Source of the DNA: JBBAGE01 sp041655055
GTDB lineage: Bacteria; Pseudomonadota; Alphaproteobacteria; Rhodobacterales; Rhodobacteraceae
Assembly: GCA_041655055.1 (NCBI GenBank)
Contig: JBBAGE010000103.1
Span: 1-8,973 of the forward strand
DNA: 8,973 nt
Direction: 5' to 3'
Shown: positions 1 through 6,873 of the stretch, in pieces
Position numbering within the stretch: position 1 is the first letter of the stretch
Layout of the letters: each line of letters opens with the position of its first letter
Position numbers and translations under genes: made by a program
Notes under the pieces: generated by a model
What the model was told of the DNA's origin: nothing
What the model saw: only the letters and a program-made list of their open reading frames with translations
Database searches by the model: none

Positions 1-138
1 CGCCACCGCCTCGCCCACGCCGGGCAGCGCGGCAAGCGTGCGTTCCGATACATGCACGATATAACCCACGCCGCGCACATCGATCAGCACATGATCGGCC
101 CCGCGATAGGCAATCTGGCCCGCAATCCGCCCGATCAT
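1..138 (-). CDS. ruvA: Holliday junction branch migration protein RuvA, N-terminal fragment
   Basis: This is the first 46 codons of ruvA; the rest lies beyond the left edge. The protein begins MIGRIAGQIAYRGADHVLID and continues with VRGVGYIVHVSERTL, the start of the RuvA domain I OB-fold that contacts junction DNA. In the known system RuvA binds the four-way junction as tetramers and loads the RuvB hexameric motor; RuvC then cuts the junction. The ATG (136-138) overlaps the ruvC TGA (135-137) as ATGA, so translation is probably coupled to ruvC. I see no strong separate ribosome site, only a GCGGG directly before the start and an AAAGGG further upstream. By family precedent ruvB is expected next, outside the window. 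Identity is secure despite the short length. Confidence 0.92.
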   Translation of the reverse strand, partial: MIGRIAGQIAYRGADHVLIDVRGVGYIVHVSERTLAALPGVGEAVA

Positions 139-641
139 CCCGCAGCCCTTTGCACAGCCGCGGCCAAGCGATGCGCCGATTGCGCATGATGGGCATGACA
201 GATCGCAATCGCCAGCGCATCGGCGGCATCCGCGCCCGCGATCCGGGCGCCGGGCAGTTGCAGGCGCACCATCGCCTCGACCTGGCGTTTGTCGGCGTGG
301 CCGACGCCGACGACGGCCTTTTTCACCGCATTGGGCGCATATTCACCGACCTGCAGCCCTGCGCGCGCGGGAACCAGCATGGCAATGCCGCGCGCCTGGC
401 CCAGTTTCAGCGTGCCCGCGCCGTCCTTGTTGACGAAAGTCTGTTCCACTGCCGCCGTATCGGGGGCAAAGCGGGCCAGAATCGCTGAAAGCTGATCAAA
501 CAGCGATAACAGCCGCGCGCCCATATCGGGGCCTTCGGAATGGCAGATCCCGTTATCCACATGGCTAAGCCGCGCACCCGCCACGTCAATCACGCCCCAG
601 CCGAGATTGCGAAGCCCCGGATCAATTCCCAATACACGCAT
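135..641 (-). CDS. ruvC: Crossover junction endodeoxyribonuclease RuvC
   Basis: RuvC is a dimeric, metal-dependent resolvase that makes paired nicks across Holliday junctions handed over by RuvAB. The product is 168 aa, normal for the family. The four acidic catalytic residues are present at D7 (in GIDPGLRNLGWG), E66 (in AAVEQTFVNKD), D138 and D141 (in AGADAADALA). These are the same positions as in E. coli RuvC. The frame stays open upstream to about 851, but the chosen ATG at 641 fits the family N-terminus (MRVLGIDPG) and has an AGGGGGG ribosome site 4-6 bases before it. An in-frame ATG at 665 has no such site. The gene overlaps ruvA by ATGA. A terminator lies upstream at 731-758, so transcription probably starts in the roughly 90 bases between it and the start codon. 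Confidence 0.97.
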   Translation of the reverse strand: MRVLGIDPGLRNLGWGVIDVAGARLSHVDNGICHSEGPDMGARLLSLFDQLSAILARFAPDTAAVEQTFVNKDGAGTLKLGQARGIAMLVPARAGLQVGEYAPNAVKKAVVGVGHADKRQVEAMVRLQLPGARIAGADAADALAIAICHAHHAQSAHRLAAAVQRAAG

Positions 642-690
642 GCTGCCCCCCTGTTGCCCGGTCATTACCGCATCGTCGCGAAACACAAAA

Positions 691-705
691 GCACGAAAGG
701 CGAAC
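691..705 (-). promoter_or_regulatory. Candidate degenerate LexA (SOS) operator upstream of ruvC
   Basis: On the minus strand the bases read GTTC-N7-GTGC, about 50 bases upstream of the ruvC start. The alphaproteobacterial LexA box is known to be the direct repeat GTTC-N7-GTTC, so this is one mismatch from consensus. ruv genes are common SOS targets, which makes the position sensible. A single-mismatch match in a 90-base region has a few percent probability by chance. I could not pick a convincing -35/-10 pair next to it. Treat it as a candidate only. Confidence 0.3.
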
Positions 706-730
706 ATCCGCCAGCGCTTTGGGGCCTGAC

Positions 731-758
731 AACAAAAAGAGCCGCACAATCGTGCGGC
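731..758 (-). terminator. Rho-independent terminator after the small membrane protein gene
   Basis: A perfect 7-bp stem (GCCGCAC at 741-747 pairing with GTGCGGC at 752-758) encloses a 4-base loop. On the minus strand it is followed by TCTTTTTGTTGT, a good U tract. It lies 34 bases past the stop codon of the 793-1149 gene and before ruvC, so it should separate the ruvCA transcript from the upstream genes. Confidence 0.85.
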
Positions 759-792
759 CCCGTTACTGATTACCATACAACCCTTGCCCGGA

Positions 793-1149
793 TCACGGCC
801 CGGGGGAAAACACTTTGGCCAGCGTCGTGGCCACCCATTGCGTCGCGCCATCGGCCTGCATCACCCATGCGCCAGCGCGTTCGGGCAAATTGCCGCCAGC
901 CAGCCGCGTGATCTGTTCACCATAGGCCGTCTGCCCCAGATCGGCCAAAACAAAGCCCTTGAACGCAATAAACAACACCAATGCCAGCGACAGACCCCGA
1001 AATGGAAACCCGATACGCCGTTTGCGCGGCCGCGCGACAATCAGGCCGTCATGATTAACCGAGGCGGTATAGCCATTTTCCAAAGCCTTGTGGCGTTGGG
1101 TAATGCGCAGCAACCGTTCGTTGAATCTTAGCTGGCTTGCATCCCCCAT
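793..1149 (-). CDS. Small single-pass membrane protein of unknown function
   Basis: The product is 118 aa and I do not recognise a characterised family. The N-terminal half (residues 1-50) is basic and polar and ends in the cluster ARPRKRR. A single hydrophobic helix follows at about residues 51-69 (GLSLALVLFIAFKGFVLAD). A 49-residue C-terminal part follows. The basic cluster before the helix predicts, by the positive-inside rule, a cytoplasmic N-terminus and a periplasmic C-terminus. There is no cleavable signal peptide or lipobox, and no cysteine. The ATG at 1149 is preferred because GGAG (1156-1159) sits 6 bases before it; a GTG four codons upstream would contain that ribosome site inside its own coding sequence. 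The gene is co-directional with prmA but separated by about 100 bases, and it ends at a strong terminator. It is probably a lineage-conserved hypothetical protein. That it is a real gene is fairly sure; its function is unknown. Confidence 0.75.
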   Translation of the reverse strand: MGDASQLRFNERLLRITQRHKALENGYTASVNHDGLIVARPRKRRIGFPFRGLSLALVLFIAFKGFVLADLGQTAYGEQITRLAGGNLPERAGAWVMQADGATQWVATTLAKVFSPGP

Positions 1150-1155
1150 AACAGA

Positions 1156-1159
1156 CTCC
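1156..1159 (-). promoter_or_regulatory. Ribosome binding site that sets the start at 1149
   Basis: GGAG on the minus strand, 6 bases from the ATG at 1147-1149. It overlaps the alternative upstream GTG start at 1159-1161, which itself has only a weak AGAG ahead of it. Confidence 0.6.
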
Positions 1160-1161
1160 AC

Positions 1162-1250
1162 GCTCTATTCACATCTTATTTTCAACATATGATGACAAAC
1201 TGTGGCAGGAATGTGGCAATTAGGTCAAATTCAACTATAAGTTGCTGGAT
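1162..1250. other. AT-rich intergenic region downstream of prmA
   Basis: These 89 bases are visibly richer in A and T than the flanking genes. They probably hold the promoter of the small membrane protein gene. A short inverted repeat (CAACT-ATA-AGTTG, 1232-1244) follows the prmA stop, but it has no U tract and is too weak to call a terminator. Minus-strand TTGACC and TTGTCA hexamers occur, but neither has a good -10 box at 16-18 bases, so I do not call a specific promoter. Confidence 0.35.
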
Positions 1251-2123
1251 TTATTGGATTTTAGTTAACGTCAGGGTGGACCATTCAACAATCTGTTCGT
1301 GGTGGGTCAGATTGAACCCGTTTTCGGTATAAACCTGCACCACTTCATCCGCCTGTTCGTTCAGGATACCCGACAGAATCGCAAAGCCGCCGGGCTGCAC
1401 ATGTGCCGCCATATCCGGGGCCAGATCGATCAGCGGCCCCTTCAGGATATTGGCAAACACCAGGTCAAAGGGCGCGGCAGCCGTGATCGCGGGATGATCG
1501 AACCCCGTGCCCTCGTAACATTCGACCCGCCCGGCCAGGTCATTGGCCAACACATTCGATTGCGCCACTTCGACCGCGACCGGATCGATATCGCCCGCCA
1601 ATACCGTGCCGGGCCAGATTTTCGCCGCCGCCATGGCCAGAACCGCCGAACCACAGCCGATATCGGCCACATTGCGGCCCACAAACCCCGCGCCTGCCAA
1701 CCGGTCAAGCGCGCGCAGACAGCCCTGCGTCGTGCCGTGATGGCCGGTGCCAAAGGCCATCGCCGCCTCGATCAGCAGGGCGATGACGCCATCCGGCACC
1801 TTGTCGGCATCATGGCCGCCATAGACGAAAAATCGCCCGGCCTCGACCGGGCTCAGTTCGCGGCGAACATGGGCTACCCAATCGGTTTCAGGCAGTTCCG
1901 ACACCACAAAGGCGCGCGCACCAAAGGCGGCTTCAAGCAGCGCCAGCCCGGCCGGATCGGGCTGGTCAAGGAAATAGCCGCCCACTTCCCAAAGGCCAGA
2001 GCCATCCTCGATCTCAAAGACGCCAACGCCATAAGGTTCGGGGCTCAGCCGTTCAAGCGCCTCGCCCAAAGCTTCGGCGGCATCCCTGCCGGGCAAGGTG
2101 GTAAAGGCGGTAAATGTGGGCAT
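1251..2123 (-). CDS. prmA: Ribosomal protein L11 methyltransferase PrmA
   Basis: PrmA trimethylates lysines and the N-terminus of ribosomal protein L11 using S-adenosylmethionine, in the cytoplasm. The product is 290 aa, typical for the family. Residues 1-110 form the poorly conserved L11-recognition part, with DWVAHVRREL near 81-90. The methyltransferase domain follows: AFGTGHHGTTQGC at about 123-135, SAM motif I VADIGCGSAVLA at 152-163, the acidic DIDP at 178-181, and the PrmA signature FANILKGPLIDLAP at about 223-236. Motif I has GSA where many homologues have GSG, a mild variation. The ATG at 2123 is preceded by AGGAG at 5-6 bases. msrA lies upstream on the same strand with a 60-base gap and no visible terminator, so the two may share a transcript. 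Confidence 0.96.
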   Translation of the reverse strand: MPTFTAFTTLPGRDAAEALGEALERLSPEPYGVGVFEIEDGSGLWEVGGYFLDQPDPAGLALLEAAFGARAFVVSELPETDWVAHVRRELSPVEAGRFFVYGGHDADKVPDGVIALLIEAAMAFGTGHHGTTQGCLRALDRLAGAGFVGRNVADIGCGSAVLAMAAAKIWPGTVLAGDIDPVAVEVAQSNVLANDLAGRVECYEGTGFDHPAITAAAPFDLVFANILKGPLIDLAPDMAAHVQPGGFAILSGILNEQADEVVQVYTENGFNLTHHEQIVEWSTLTLTKIQ

Positions 2124-2183
2124 GATCGCTCCTGCAACGGGTTTTCCCTCTATAGGCGCGAGTTCCGCCCGGCTGCAAGCGGC

Positions 2184-2840
2184 CTAGCCCGCCACCCCGG
2201 TGCCGATCGGGCAGGTGACCCCGGTGCCACCGATCCCGCAATAGCCGGCGGGATTTTTCGCCAGATATTGCTGATGGTAATGTTCGGCGAAATAGAATGT
2301 CGGCGCGGGGGTGATCTCGGTCGTGATCGCACCGAAACCGGCGGTGCGCAGCGCCGGCTGAAAGGTATCGCGGCTGGCAATGGCGGCATCGTGTTGCGCG
2401 GCATCATAGGTATAGATGCCCGATCGGTATTGGGTGCCGCGATCATTGCCCTGTCGCATGCCCTGGGTGGGATCATGCCCTTCCCAAAACAGCCGCAAAA
2501 GGGCGTCGTAGCTGACGACCGCCGGATCGAAAATCACGCGCACCACTTCGTTATGGCCGGTCAGACCAGAACACACTTCCTCATAGGTCGGATTGGGCGT
2601 GTAACCGCCGGCATAGCCCACCATCGTCAGCCAGACGCCGGGCGTGTTCCAGAAAATCCGCTCGACCCCCCAGAAACAGCCCATGCCGAACATCGCCTCG
2701 GCCATGCCATCGGGGATCGGGGCCTGCAGCGCGCGGCCGCTGACGTAATGCAATTCCGCCGTGGGGATCGGCTGTGCACGCCCCGCAAGCGCGGCATCGG
2801 GCGTGACCATCTGAATTTTAGACGGGTTGGCAAAGAACAT
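2184..2840 (-). CDS. msrA: Peptide-methionine (S)-S-oxide reductase MsrA
   Basis: MsrA reduces the S epimer of methionine sulfoxide in oxidised proteins and in free methionine, with electrons from thioredoxin. The product is 218 aa. The catalytic cysteine is C55 in FGMGCFWGVER. Substrate-pocket segments are GYAGGYTPNPTYEEVCSG (about 75-92), TGHNEVVRV with E98, and GTQYRSGIY (135-143). C201 (GYCGIGG) and C210 (VTCPIG) near the C-terminus match the resolving and recycling cysteines of the three-cysteine E. coli type. No MsrB domain is fused. The ATG at 2840 has AGGAGA 6 bases upstream. The frame remains open for hundreds of bases upstream, but the ribosome site and the family length support this start. 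A TTATAT hexamer about 35 bases before the start could be a -10 box, but its -35 partner is poor. Confidence 0.97.
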   Translation of the reverse strand: MFFANPSKIQMVTPDAALAGRAQPIPTAELHYVSGRALQAPIPDGMAEAMFGMGCFWGVERIFWNTPGVWLTMVGYAGGYTPNPTYEEVCSGLTGHNEVVRVIFDPAVVSYDALLRLFWEGHDPTQGMRQGNDRGTQYRSGIYTYDAAQHDAAIASRDTFQPALRTAGFGAITTEITPAPTFYFAEHYHQQYLAKNPAGYCGIGGTGVTCPIGTGVAG

Positions 2841-3204
2841 GGCGGCTCTCCTGTGGGTTTCGCCCAATATAAGCACGCGATACCGTTTGGGCGAGGGGCT
2901 TGGCGAAAAGTTTGCGCGCCGACCGCGCCCATTCCAGCGCATTTGGGGCAGACAGACGCACGCCGTCTGGAGACAAGGTTCAGACGACGCGTCGACGGCC
3001 TTCAATTCCGAAGGGAAGCCACGGAAGGGTTCGTTATTGCGGCCTATACCGCAGATCAAGCGCGCGGCGTGTTTGGGCACGCCCAAGGCAAAGAATGGCA
3101 CATCGGGTTTGTTGGCCGTGAAACAGCCTAGGAAATTCATGACCCCCGGGTCACAGCCATTCGACGCGAACCCGCCGATCCGATCCGGTTTTCGACGCCG
3201 CCGG
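2841..3204. other. 364-base gap between priA and msrA, no assignable gene
   Basis: Nothing here can be called as a gene with confidence. All three candidate reading frames lack good starts. One minus frame runs from an ATG at 3140 into msrA in frame (100 extra codons). A 52-codon minus frame starts at a TTG at 2976 and overlaps the msrA start. A plus frame ends at 3131 with a protein-like tail (EGFVIAAYTADQARGVFGHA). Small structures include a 5-6 bp inverted repeat TGACC/GGTCA (3140-3153), about 50 bases after the priA stop but with only a short U stretch. Others are TTGGGC/GCCCAA (3073-3086), CAGACG/CGTCTG (2953-2969) and a 10-base palindrome CGACGCGTCG (2985-2994). The region must carry the end of the priA transcript and probably the msrA promoter. 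No tRNA-like element is seen. Confidence 0.4.
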
Positions 3205-5400
3205 TCAGTAAAAACTCTGCGGGTCGATGTCGATCTGGATGCGGGTATCGCCATGCGGGCGGAATTGGGCCACCCAGTCGCGCAGGGCCGCTTGCAGGGG
3301 TGCGGCGCGTGTTGCCTTGACCAGCAGGCGCACCCGGTGCCGTCCGCGCACCCGGGCGATGGGGGCGGGCGCGGGGCCGAATACTTGTGCGCCGATGGCA
3401 TGCAGCGGCGCGGCGCGGCGGGCCAGTTCCGCACCAAGCGCGAACACATCTTGCATATCCGACGACGACAGGATGATCCCCGCCATGCGGCCAAAGGGCG
3501 GCACAGCTGCGGCGCGGCGCTCGGCGGCCTCGGCGGCCCAGAAACTTTCCTCATCCCCCGACAGGATCGCGCGGATCACCGGATGCTCGGGCTGATAGCT
3601 TTGCATCAGCGCCAGCCCCGGGGCCTCGGCCCGGCCGGCGCGGCCCGCCACCTGGCGCATCAGTTGAAAGGTGCGTTCCGCCGCACGCAGATCGCTGCCT
3701 TGCAGGCCCAGATCGGCATCCACCACCCCCACCAGCGTCAGGCGCGGGAAATTATGGCCCTTGGCCACCAGTTGCGTGCCGATGATGATATCGGATTGCC
3801 CCTCGGCAATGGCTTCGATCTGATCCTTGAGCGCGCGGGCCGTGGCAAACAGATCTGACGACAGCACCGCCGCGCGCGCATCGGGAAACAGGCCCGCCAC
3901 CTCTTCGGCCAGCCGCTCGACCCCCGGGCCTACGGGGGCAAGCCGCCCTTCGGCCTCGCAGGACGGGCAGGCAGTGGGGATGGGCTTGCTCTCGCCGCAT
4001 TGATGGCACATCAGGCGGCCATTGATGCGATGTTCGACCATCCGCGCATCGCAATTGTCGCAACCGATCTGATGGCCGCAGGCACGACAGAGCGTCACCG
4101 GCGCATAGCCGCGCCGGTTGATGAACAAAAGCGATTGTTCCCCCCGCTCGATCCGCGCGCGCACCGCAGCGGCCAACGGATCGGAAATCCAGCGGTTCGC
4201 GGGCAGCTTTTCGCCGCGCATGTCGATCGCGCGCATCTGCGGCATCACCGCCGCGCCGAATCGCGCCGTCAGATCCACCCGCGCATATTTGCCCGCCGCC
4301 GCATTGACCCATGTTTCCAGCGAGGGCGTGGCGCTGGCCAGCACCACCTGCGCCGAACAAAGCGAGGCGCGCAGCACCGCCATATCGCGGGCGGAATAGA
4401 ACACGCCTTCTTCCTGTTTATAGGAACTGTCATGTTCTTCATCCACCACGATCAGGCCCAGATCCTGAAACGGCAAAAACAGCGCCGAACGCGCCCCCAC
4501 CACAAGTTGCGCGCCGCCCTGGCCCACCATCCGCCAGCAGCGCCGCCGTTCCGACATGGTGGCCCCCGAATGCCATTCCGCCGGGGCCGCGCCAAAGCGG
4601 GCCTGCACCCGCGCGATGAACCCTGCGCCAAGCGCGATTTCGGGCAGCAACACCAAAGCCTGCCGCCCGCGCGCCAGACATTCGGCCACGGCCTCAAGAT
4701 ATACTTCGGTCTTGCCCGAACCCGTCACCCCCTTGAGCAGCGTGGTGCCATAGCGCCCATCCCGCACCGCGGCGCGCAGAATATCCGCGGCCGCCGCCTG
4801 ATCGGGGCTAAGCACCTTGCCGGGGGCCGCAGGATCAAGCCGGGGATAGGGGGTATCACGCGGATTTTCTTCTTCGCGCAGGCTGCCGGCCTTGACCATG
4901 CCATGAATGACCGAGGGCGAAACCCCCGCCGCATCCGCCAATTCGCGCAAGGTAAACGCCAGCCCGCCATATTCGCCCAGCACGGCCAGCACCTTGGCCC
5001 GCGCATCGGTGGCGCGGCCCGCGTCGGCATTGCCCAGCCGATACACTTTGCGCATCGCGGGCGGATCGGTCAGCCCCGGCGCGCGTGTGGCCAGCCGCAA
5101 CATCGCCTGCATCGGGGTCAGCGTGTAATCGGCCACCCGCGTCAGGAAATCGCGCATCTCGTCACGCAGGGGCGCGACATCCAGCACGCGCCCCACCCGG
5201 CGCAATTTGGCGGGCGCAATGCCCCCCTGCCCCCGCCCCCAGACCACGCCCAAAACCTTGCGCGGCCCAAGCGGCACTTCGACGAAAGCGCCGCGCAGAC
5301 AGCCGCCCGCAGGGGCGATATAATCAAGCAGGCGGTCCGGCGGCTGGGTGCTCAGCACGCTGACCACGCTGCCTTCTTCGAAAAAGCTCTGGCCCGTCAT
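3205..5400 (-). CDS. priA: Primosomal replication restart helicase PriA
   Basis: PriA is a superfamily 2, 3'-to-5' DNA helicase that recognises abandoned replication forks and D-loops and reloads the replisome via DnaB. The product is 731 aa from the start chosen. The N-terminal 3'-DNA-binding domain (about 8-95) includes RLLDYIAP and VPLGPRKVLGVVWG. Walker A is GVTGSGKTEVYLEA at 224-237, and the DEEH box is VVDEEHDSSYKQEEG at about 318-332. The zinc region carries all eight expected cysteines (C438, C441, C447, C450, C465, C468, C478, C481). Helicase motifs GTQLVAKGHNF (541-551) and QVAGRAGR (583-590) follow. The start is uncertain: the ATG at 5400 fits the family N-terminus, while an ATG at 5436 would add 12 residues, and neither has a clear ribosome site. 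It is divergent from the transaldolase gene. Confidence 0.96.
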   Translation of the reverse strand: MTGQSFFEEGSVVSVLSTQPPDRLLDYIAPAGGCLRGAFVEVPLGPRKVLGVVWGRGQGGIAPAKLRRVGRVLDVAPLRDEMRDFLTRVADYTLTPMQAMLRLATRAPGLTDPPAMRKVYRLGNADAGRATDARAKVLAVLGEYGGLAFTLRELADAAGVSPSVIHGMVKAGSLREEENPRDTPYPRLDPAAPGKVLSPDQAAAADILRAAVRDGRYGTTLLKGVTGSGKTEVYLEAVAECLARGRQALVLLPEIALGAGFIARVQARFGAAPAEWHSGATMSERRRCWRMVGQGGAQLVVGARSALFLPFQDLGLIVVDEEHDSSYKQEEGVFYSARDMAVLRASLCSAQVVLASATPSLETWVNAAAGKYARVDLTARFGAAVMPQMRAIDMRGEKLPANRWISDPLAAAVRARIERGEQSLLFINRRGYAPVTLCRACGHQIGCDNCDARMVEHRINGRLMCHQCGESKPIPTACPSCEAEGRLAPVGPGVERLAEEVAGLFPDARAAVLSSDLFATARALKDQIEAIAEGQSDIIIGTQLVAKGHNFPRLTLVGVVDADLGLQGSDLRAAERTFQLMRQVAGRAGRAEAPGLALMQSYQPEHPVIRAILSGDEESFWAAEAAERRAAAVPPFGRMAGIILSSSDMQDVFALGAELARRAAPLHAIGAQVFGPAPAPIARVRGRHRVRLLVKATRAAPLQAALRDWVAQFRPHGDTRIQIDIDPQSFY

Positions 5401-5493
5401 GGTCTTTGCATAGGCCCTTTCAGGCCGCCCCGCCATAGGCTAAGAGGGATGAAACATCATCCAAATGCAGGCCCAGCCGCAGGAGCGCAGCCC
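5401..5493. promoter_or_regulatory. Divergent intergenic region between priA and the transaldolase gene
   Basis: These 93 bases must hold the 5' signals for transcription in both directions. An inverted repeat GGATG-N6-CATCC lies at 5447-5462 roughly midway and could be an operator or chance. AGGAG at 5481-5485 is the ribosome site of the plus-strand gene, 8 bases before its ATG. No convincing -35/-10 pair is visible for either strand, so the promoter assignment is by position only. Confidence 0.4.
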
Positions 5494-6147
5494 ATGAAAT
5501 TCTTCGTCGATACCGCCGATGTCGCCGCCATTGCAGAACTTAACGATCTGGGCATGGTGGATGGCGTCACCACCAACCCGTCGCTGATCCTCAAATCCGG
5601 GCGCGACATCCTCGAAGTCACGCGCGAGATCTGCGAGATGGTCGCAGGCCCCGTATCCGCCGAAGTCGTGGCGACGCAAGCCGATGATATGATCGCCGAG
5701 GGCCGCAAACTGGCCGCCATCGCGCCCAATATCGCGGTCAAGGTGCCGCTGACCTGGGACGGGCTGCGCGCCTGCAAGGTGCTGTCGGATGAAGGCCGCA
5801 TGGTCAATGTCACGCTGTGCTTTTCCGCCAATCAGGCCATTCTGGCCGCCAAGGCGGGCGCGACCTTCATCAGCCCCTTTATCGGGCGGCTGGATGATAT
5901 CAACCTCGACGGGCTGGAACTGATCGAGGATATTCGCACCATTTACGACAATTACGGCTTTGAAACCCAGATCCTTGCCGCCTCGATCCGTTCCGCCAAC
6001 CACATGAGCGAATGCGCGAAAATCGGCGCCGATGTGGCCACCGCGCCACCCGCCGTGATCAAAGCCATGGCAAATCACATCCTGACCGACAAAGGGCTGG
6101 ACGCATTCATGGCCGATTGGGCAAAAACGGGGCAAAAGATCCTCTGA
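5494..6147 (+). CDS. fsa: Small-type transaldolase (fructose-6-phosphate aldolase/TalC family)
   Basis: The product is 217 aa, the size of the short single-domain TIM-barrel transaldolase family (FSA/TalC/MipB). It starts with the family signature MKFFVDTADVAAI. D6 and the TTNPSL segment (26-31) are conserved active-site elements. K83 in AVKVPLTWDG is the Schiff-base lysine, and NVTLCFSANQA (105-115) and LAASIRSANH (161-170) follow. At the position that separates activities the sequence has phenylalanine (F129, in ISPFIGR), as in true transaldolases, where E. coli FSA has tyrosine. The enzyme therefore more likely transfers dihydroxyacetone units in the pentose phosphate pathway than cleaves fructose 6-phosphate. 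AGGAG lies 8 bases before the ATG. The frame is open upstream, but an ATG at 5449 would add 15 residues that do not fit the family. It is the first gene of a probable operon with DUF484 and xerC. Automatic annotation may call it fsa, tal or talC. Confidence 0.95.
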   Translation: MKFFVDTADVAAIAELNDLGMVDGVTTNPSLILKSGRDILEVTREICEMVAGPVSAEVVATQADDMIAEGRKLAAIAPNIAVKVPLTWDGLRACKVLSDEGRMVNVTLCFSANQAILAAKAGATFISPFIGRLDDINLDGLELIEDIRTIYDNYGFETQILAASIRSANHMSECAKIGADVATAPPAVIKAMANHILTDKGLDAFMADWAKTGQKIL

Positions 6148-6168
6148 TCCCCGGCAATAGAGGCTAAC

Positions 6169-6873
6169 ATGAGCGAGCAGCCCCAAAAAACCGAGGATTT
6201 GCGCAGGCATATCCTCGCCTCACCCGAAACCATCCTTGAAGATGACGAAGTCATGCGCGTGCTGATCGCCGCGAATGAACGCGCCATCGGCCCGAATGTG
6301 GTGGATCTGCGCGGCGTCGCCATGGCGCGGCTGGAAACCCGGCTTGCGCAGCTAGAAGACACCCATCGGGGGGTGATTGCCGCGGCCTATGATAATGTCG
6401 CGGGCACCAATCAGATTCACCGCGCCGTGCTGCGGATGCTTGATGCCGCAACGTTTGAGGAATTCATCCACAACCTGACTGGCGATGTGGCCGCGATCCT
6501 GCGGATTGCCAGCATCCGGCTGGTGTTGGAAACCCATCAGGCAGGCGCGCCGCTGCGCGATACGCTGGGCGAAACGCTGGTCACGGTGCCCGCCGGGTTC
6601 ATTGCCGATTATATCGCCCTGGGCCGCGCGCCGCTTGGCCGGCCCGTCACATTGCGCCAGATCCAGCCGCCTGCGGCGATGATCCACGGCGAAAATGCCG
6701 GGCGGGTGCTGTCCGAGGCCTGTCTTTTGCTGGATCTTGGCCCCGGCCGCCTGCCCGGCATGCTGGCGCTTGGGTCCGAGGATGGCAACCAGTTCAAACC
6801 CAACCAAGGCACCGATTTTCTGGCCTTTTTCGCCGGCGTGTTTGAACGATCCATGCGCCGCTGGCTGGCATGA
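6169..6873 (+). CDS. DUF484 family protein (GAF-like), xerC-linked
   Basis: The product is 234 aa and matches the DUF484 family by recognition. Its N-terminal features are the helical DLRRHILASPETILEDDEVM (about 10-29), then VVDLRGVAMARLETRLAQLE (about 44-63), a likely short coiled coil. The C-terminal two thirds resemble a GAF-like fold, including SEACLLLDLGPG and MLALGSEDGNQFKPNQGTDF (about 197-216), and end in FFAGVFERSMRRWLA. There is no signal peptide or membrane segment. The function is unknown; no catalytic residues are evident. An AGAGG ribosome site lies 5 bases before the ATG, 21 bases after the transaldolase stop. The stop overlaps the xerC start as ATGA, so xerC is probably translated by coupling. 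In E. coli the DUF484 gene yigA also lies just before xerC, which suggests a shared role in dimer resolution or co-regulation (inference). Confidence 0.9.
   Translation: MSEQPQKTEDLRRHILASPETILEDDEVMRVLIAANERAIGPNVVDLRGVAMARLETRLAQLEDTHRGVIAAAYDNVAGTNQIHRAVLRMLDAATFEEFIHNLTGDVAAILRIASIRLVLETHQAGAPLRDTLGETLVTVPAGFIADYIALGRAPLGRPVTLRQIQPPAAMIHGENAGRVLSEACLLLDLGPGRLPGMLALGSEDGNQFKPNQGTDFLAFFAGVFERSMRRWLA

Noticed and set aside
642..851. Extension of RuvC by 70 residues upstream
   Set aside because: The added residues cross the rho-independent terminator and overlap the end of the preceding gene. RuvC begins MRVLGIDPG with a ribosome site at 641.
2818..2976. 52-codon minus-strand frame (TTG start) overlapping the msrA start
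   Set aside because: The codons look plausible, but the start is TTG without a ribosome site and no family is recognisable. It is kept only as part of the gap finding.
2900..3121. 73-codon plus-strand frame in the priA-msrA gap
   Set aside because: TTG start with the only G-rich stretch one or two bases away, and an Arg-rich composition typical of an off-frame translation.
1299..3131. Very long plus-strand open frame (610 codons) opposite prmA and msrA
   Set aside because: It lies antisense to two genes with unmistakable motifs and good ribosome sites. Its translation is rich in Arg, Gly, His and Gln, as expected of a shadow frame in GC-rich DNA. Only the last ~100 codons fall outside known genes; that part is treated under the priA-msrA gap.
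2841..3554. N-terminal extension of msrA through the gap and into priA
   Set aside because: The frame is merely open. The ATG at 2840 has a strong AGGAGA site and gives the usual MsrA length, and the extension overlaps the end of priA, in which the QSFY terminus is clear.
4000..5493. Plus-strand open frame running opposite priA and continuing in frame into the transaldolase gene
   Set aside because: It is antisense to the priA catalytic and DNA-binding regions. The transaldolase family begins at MKFF with an AGGAG site at 5481-5485, so a giant fusion is not credible.
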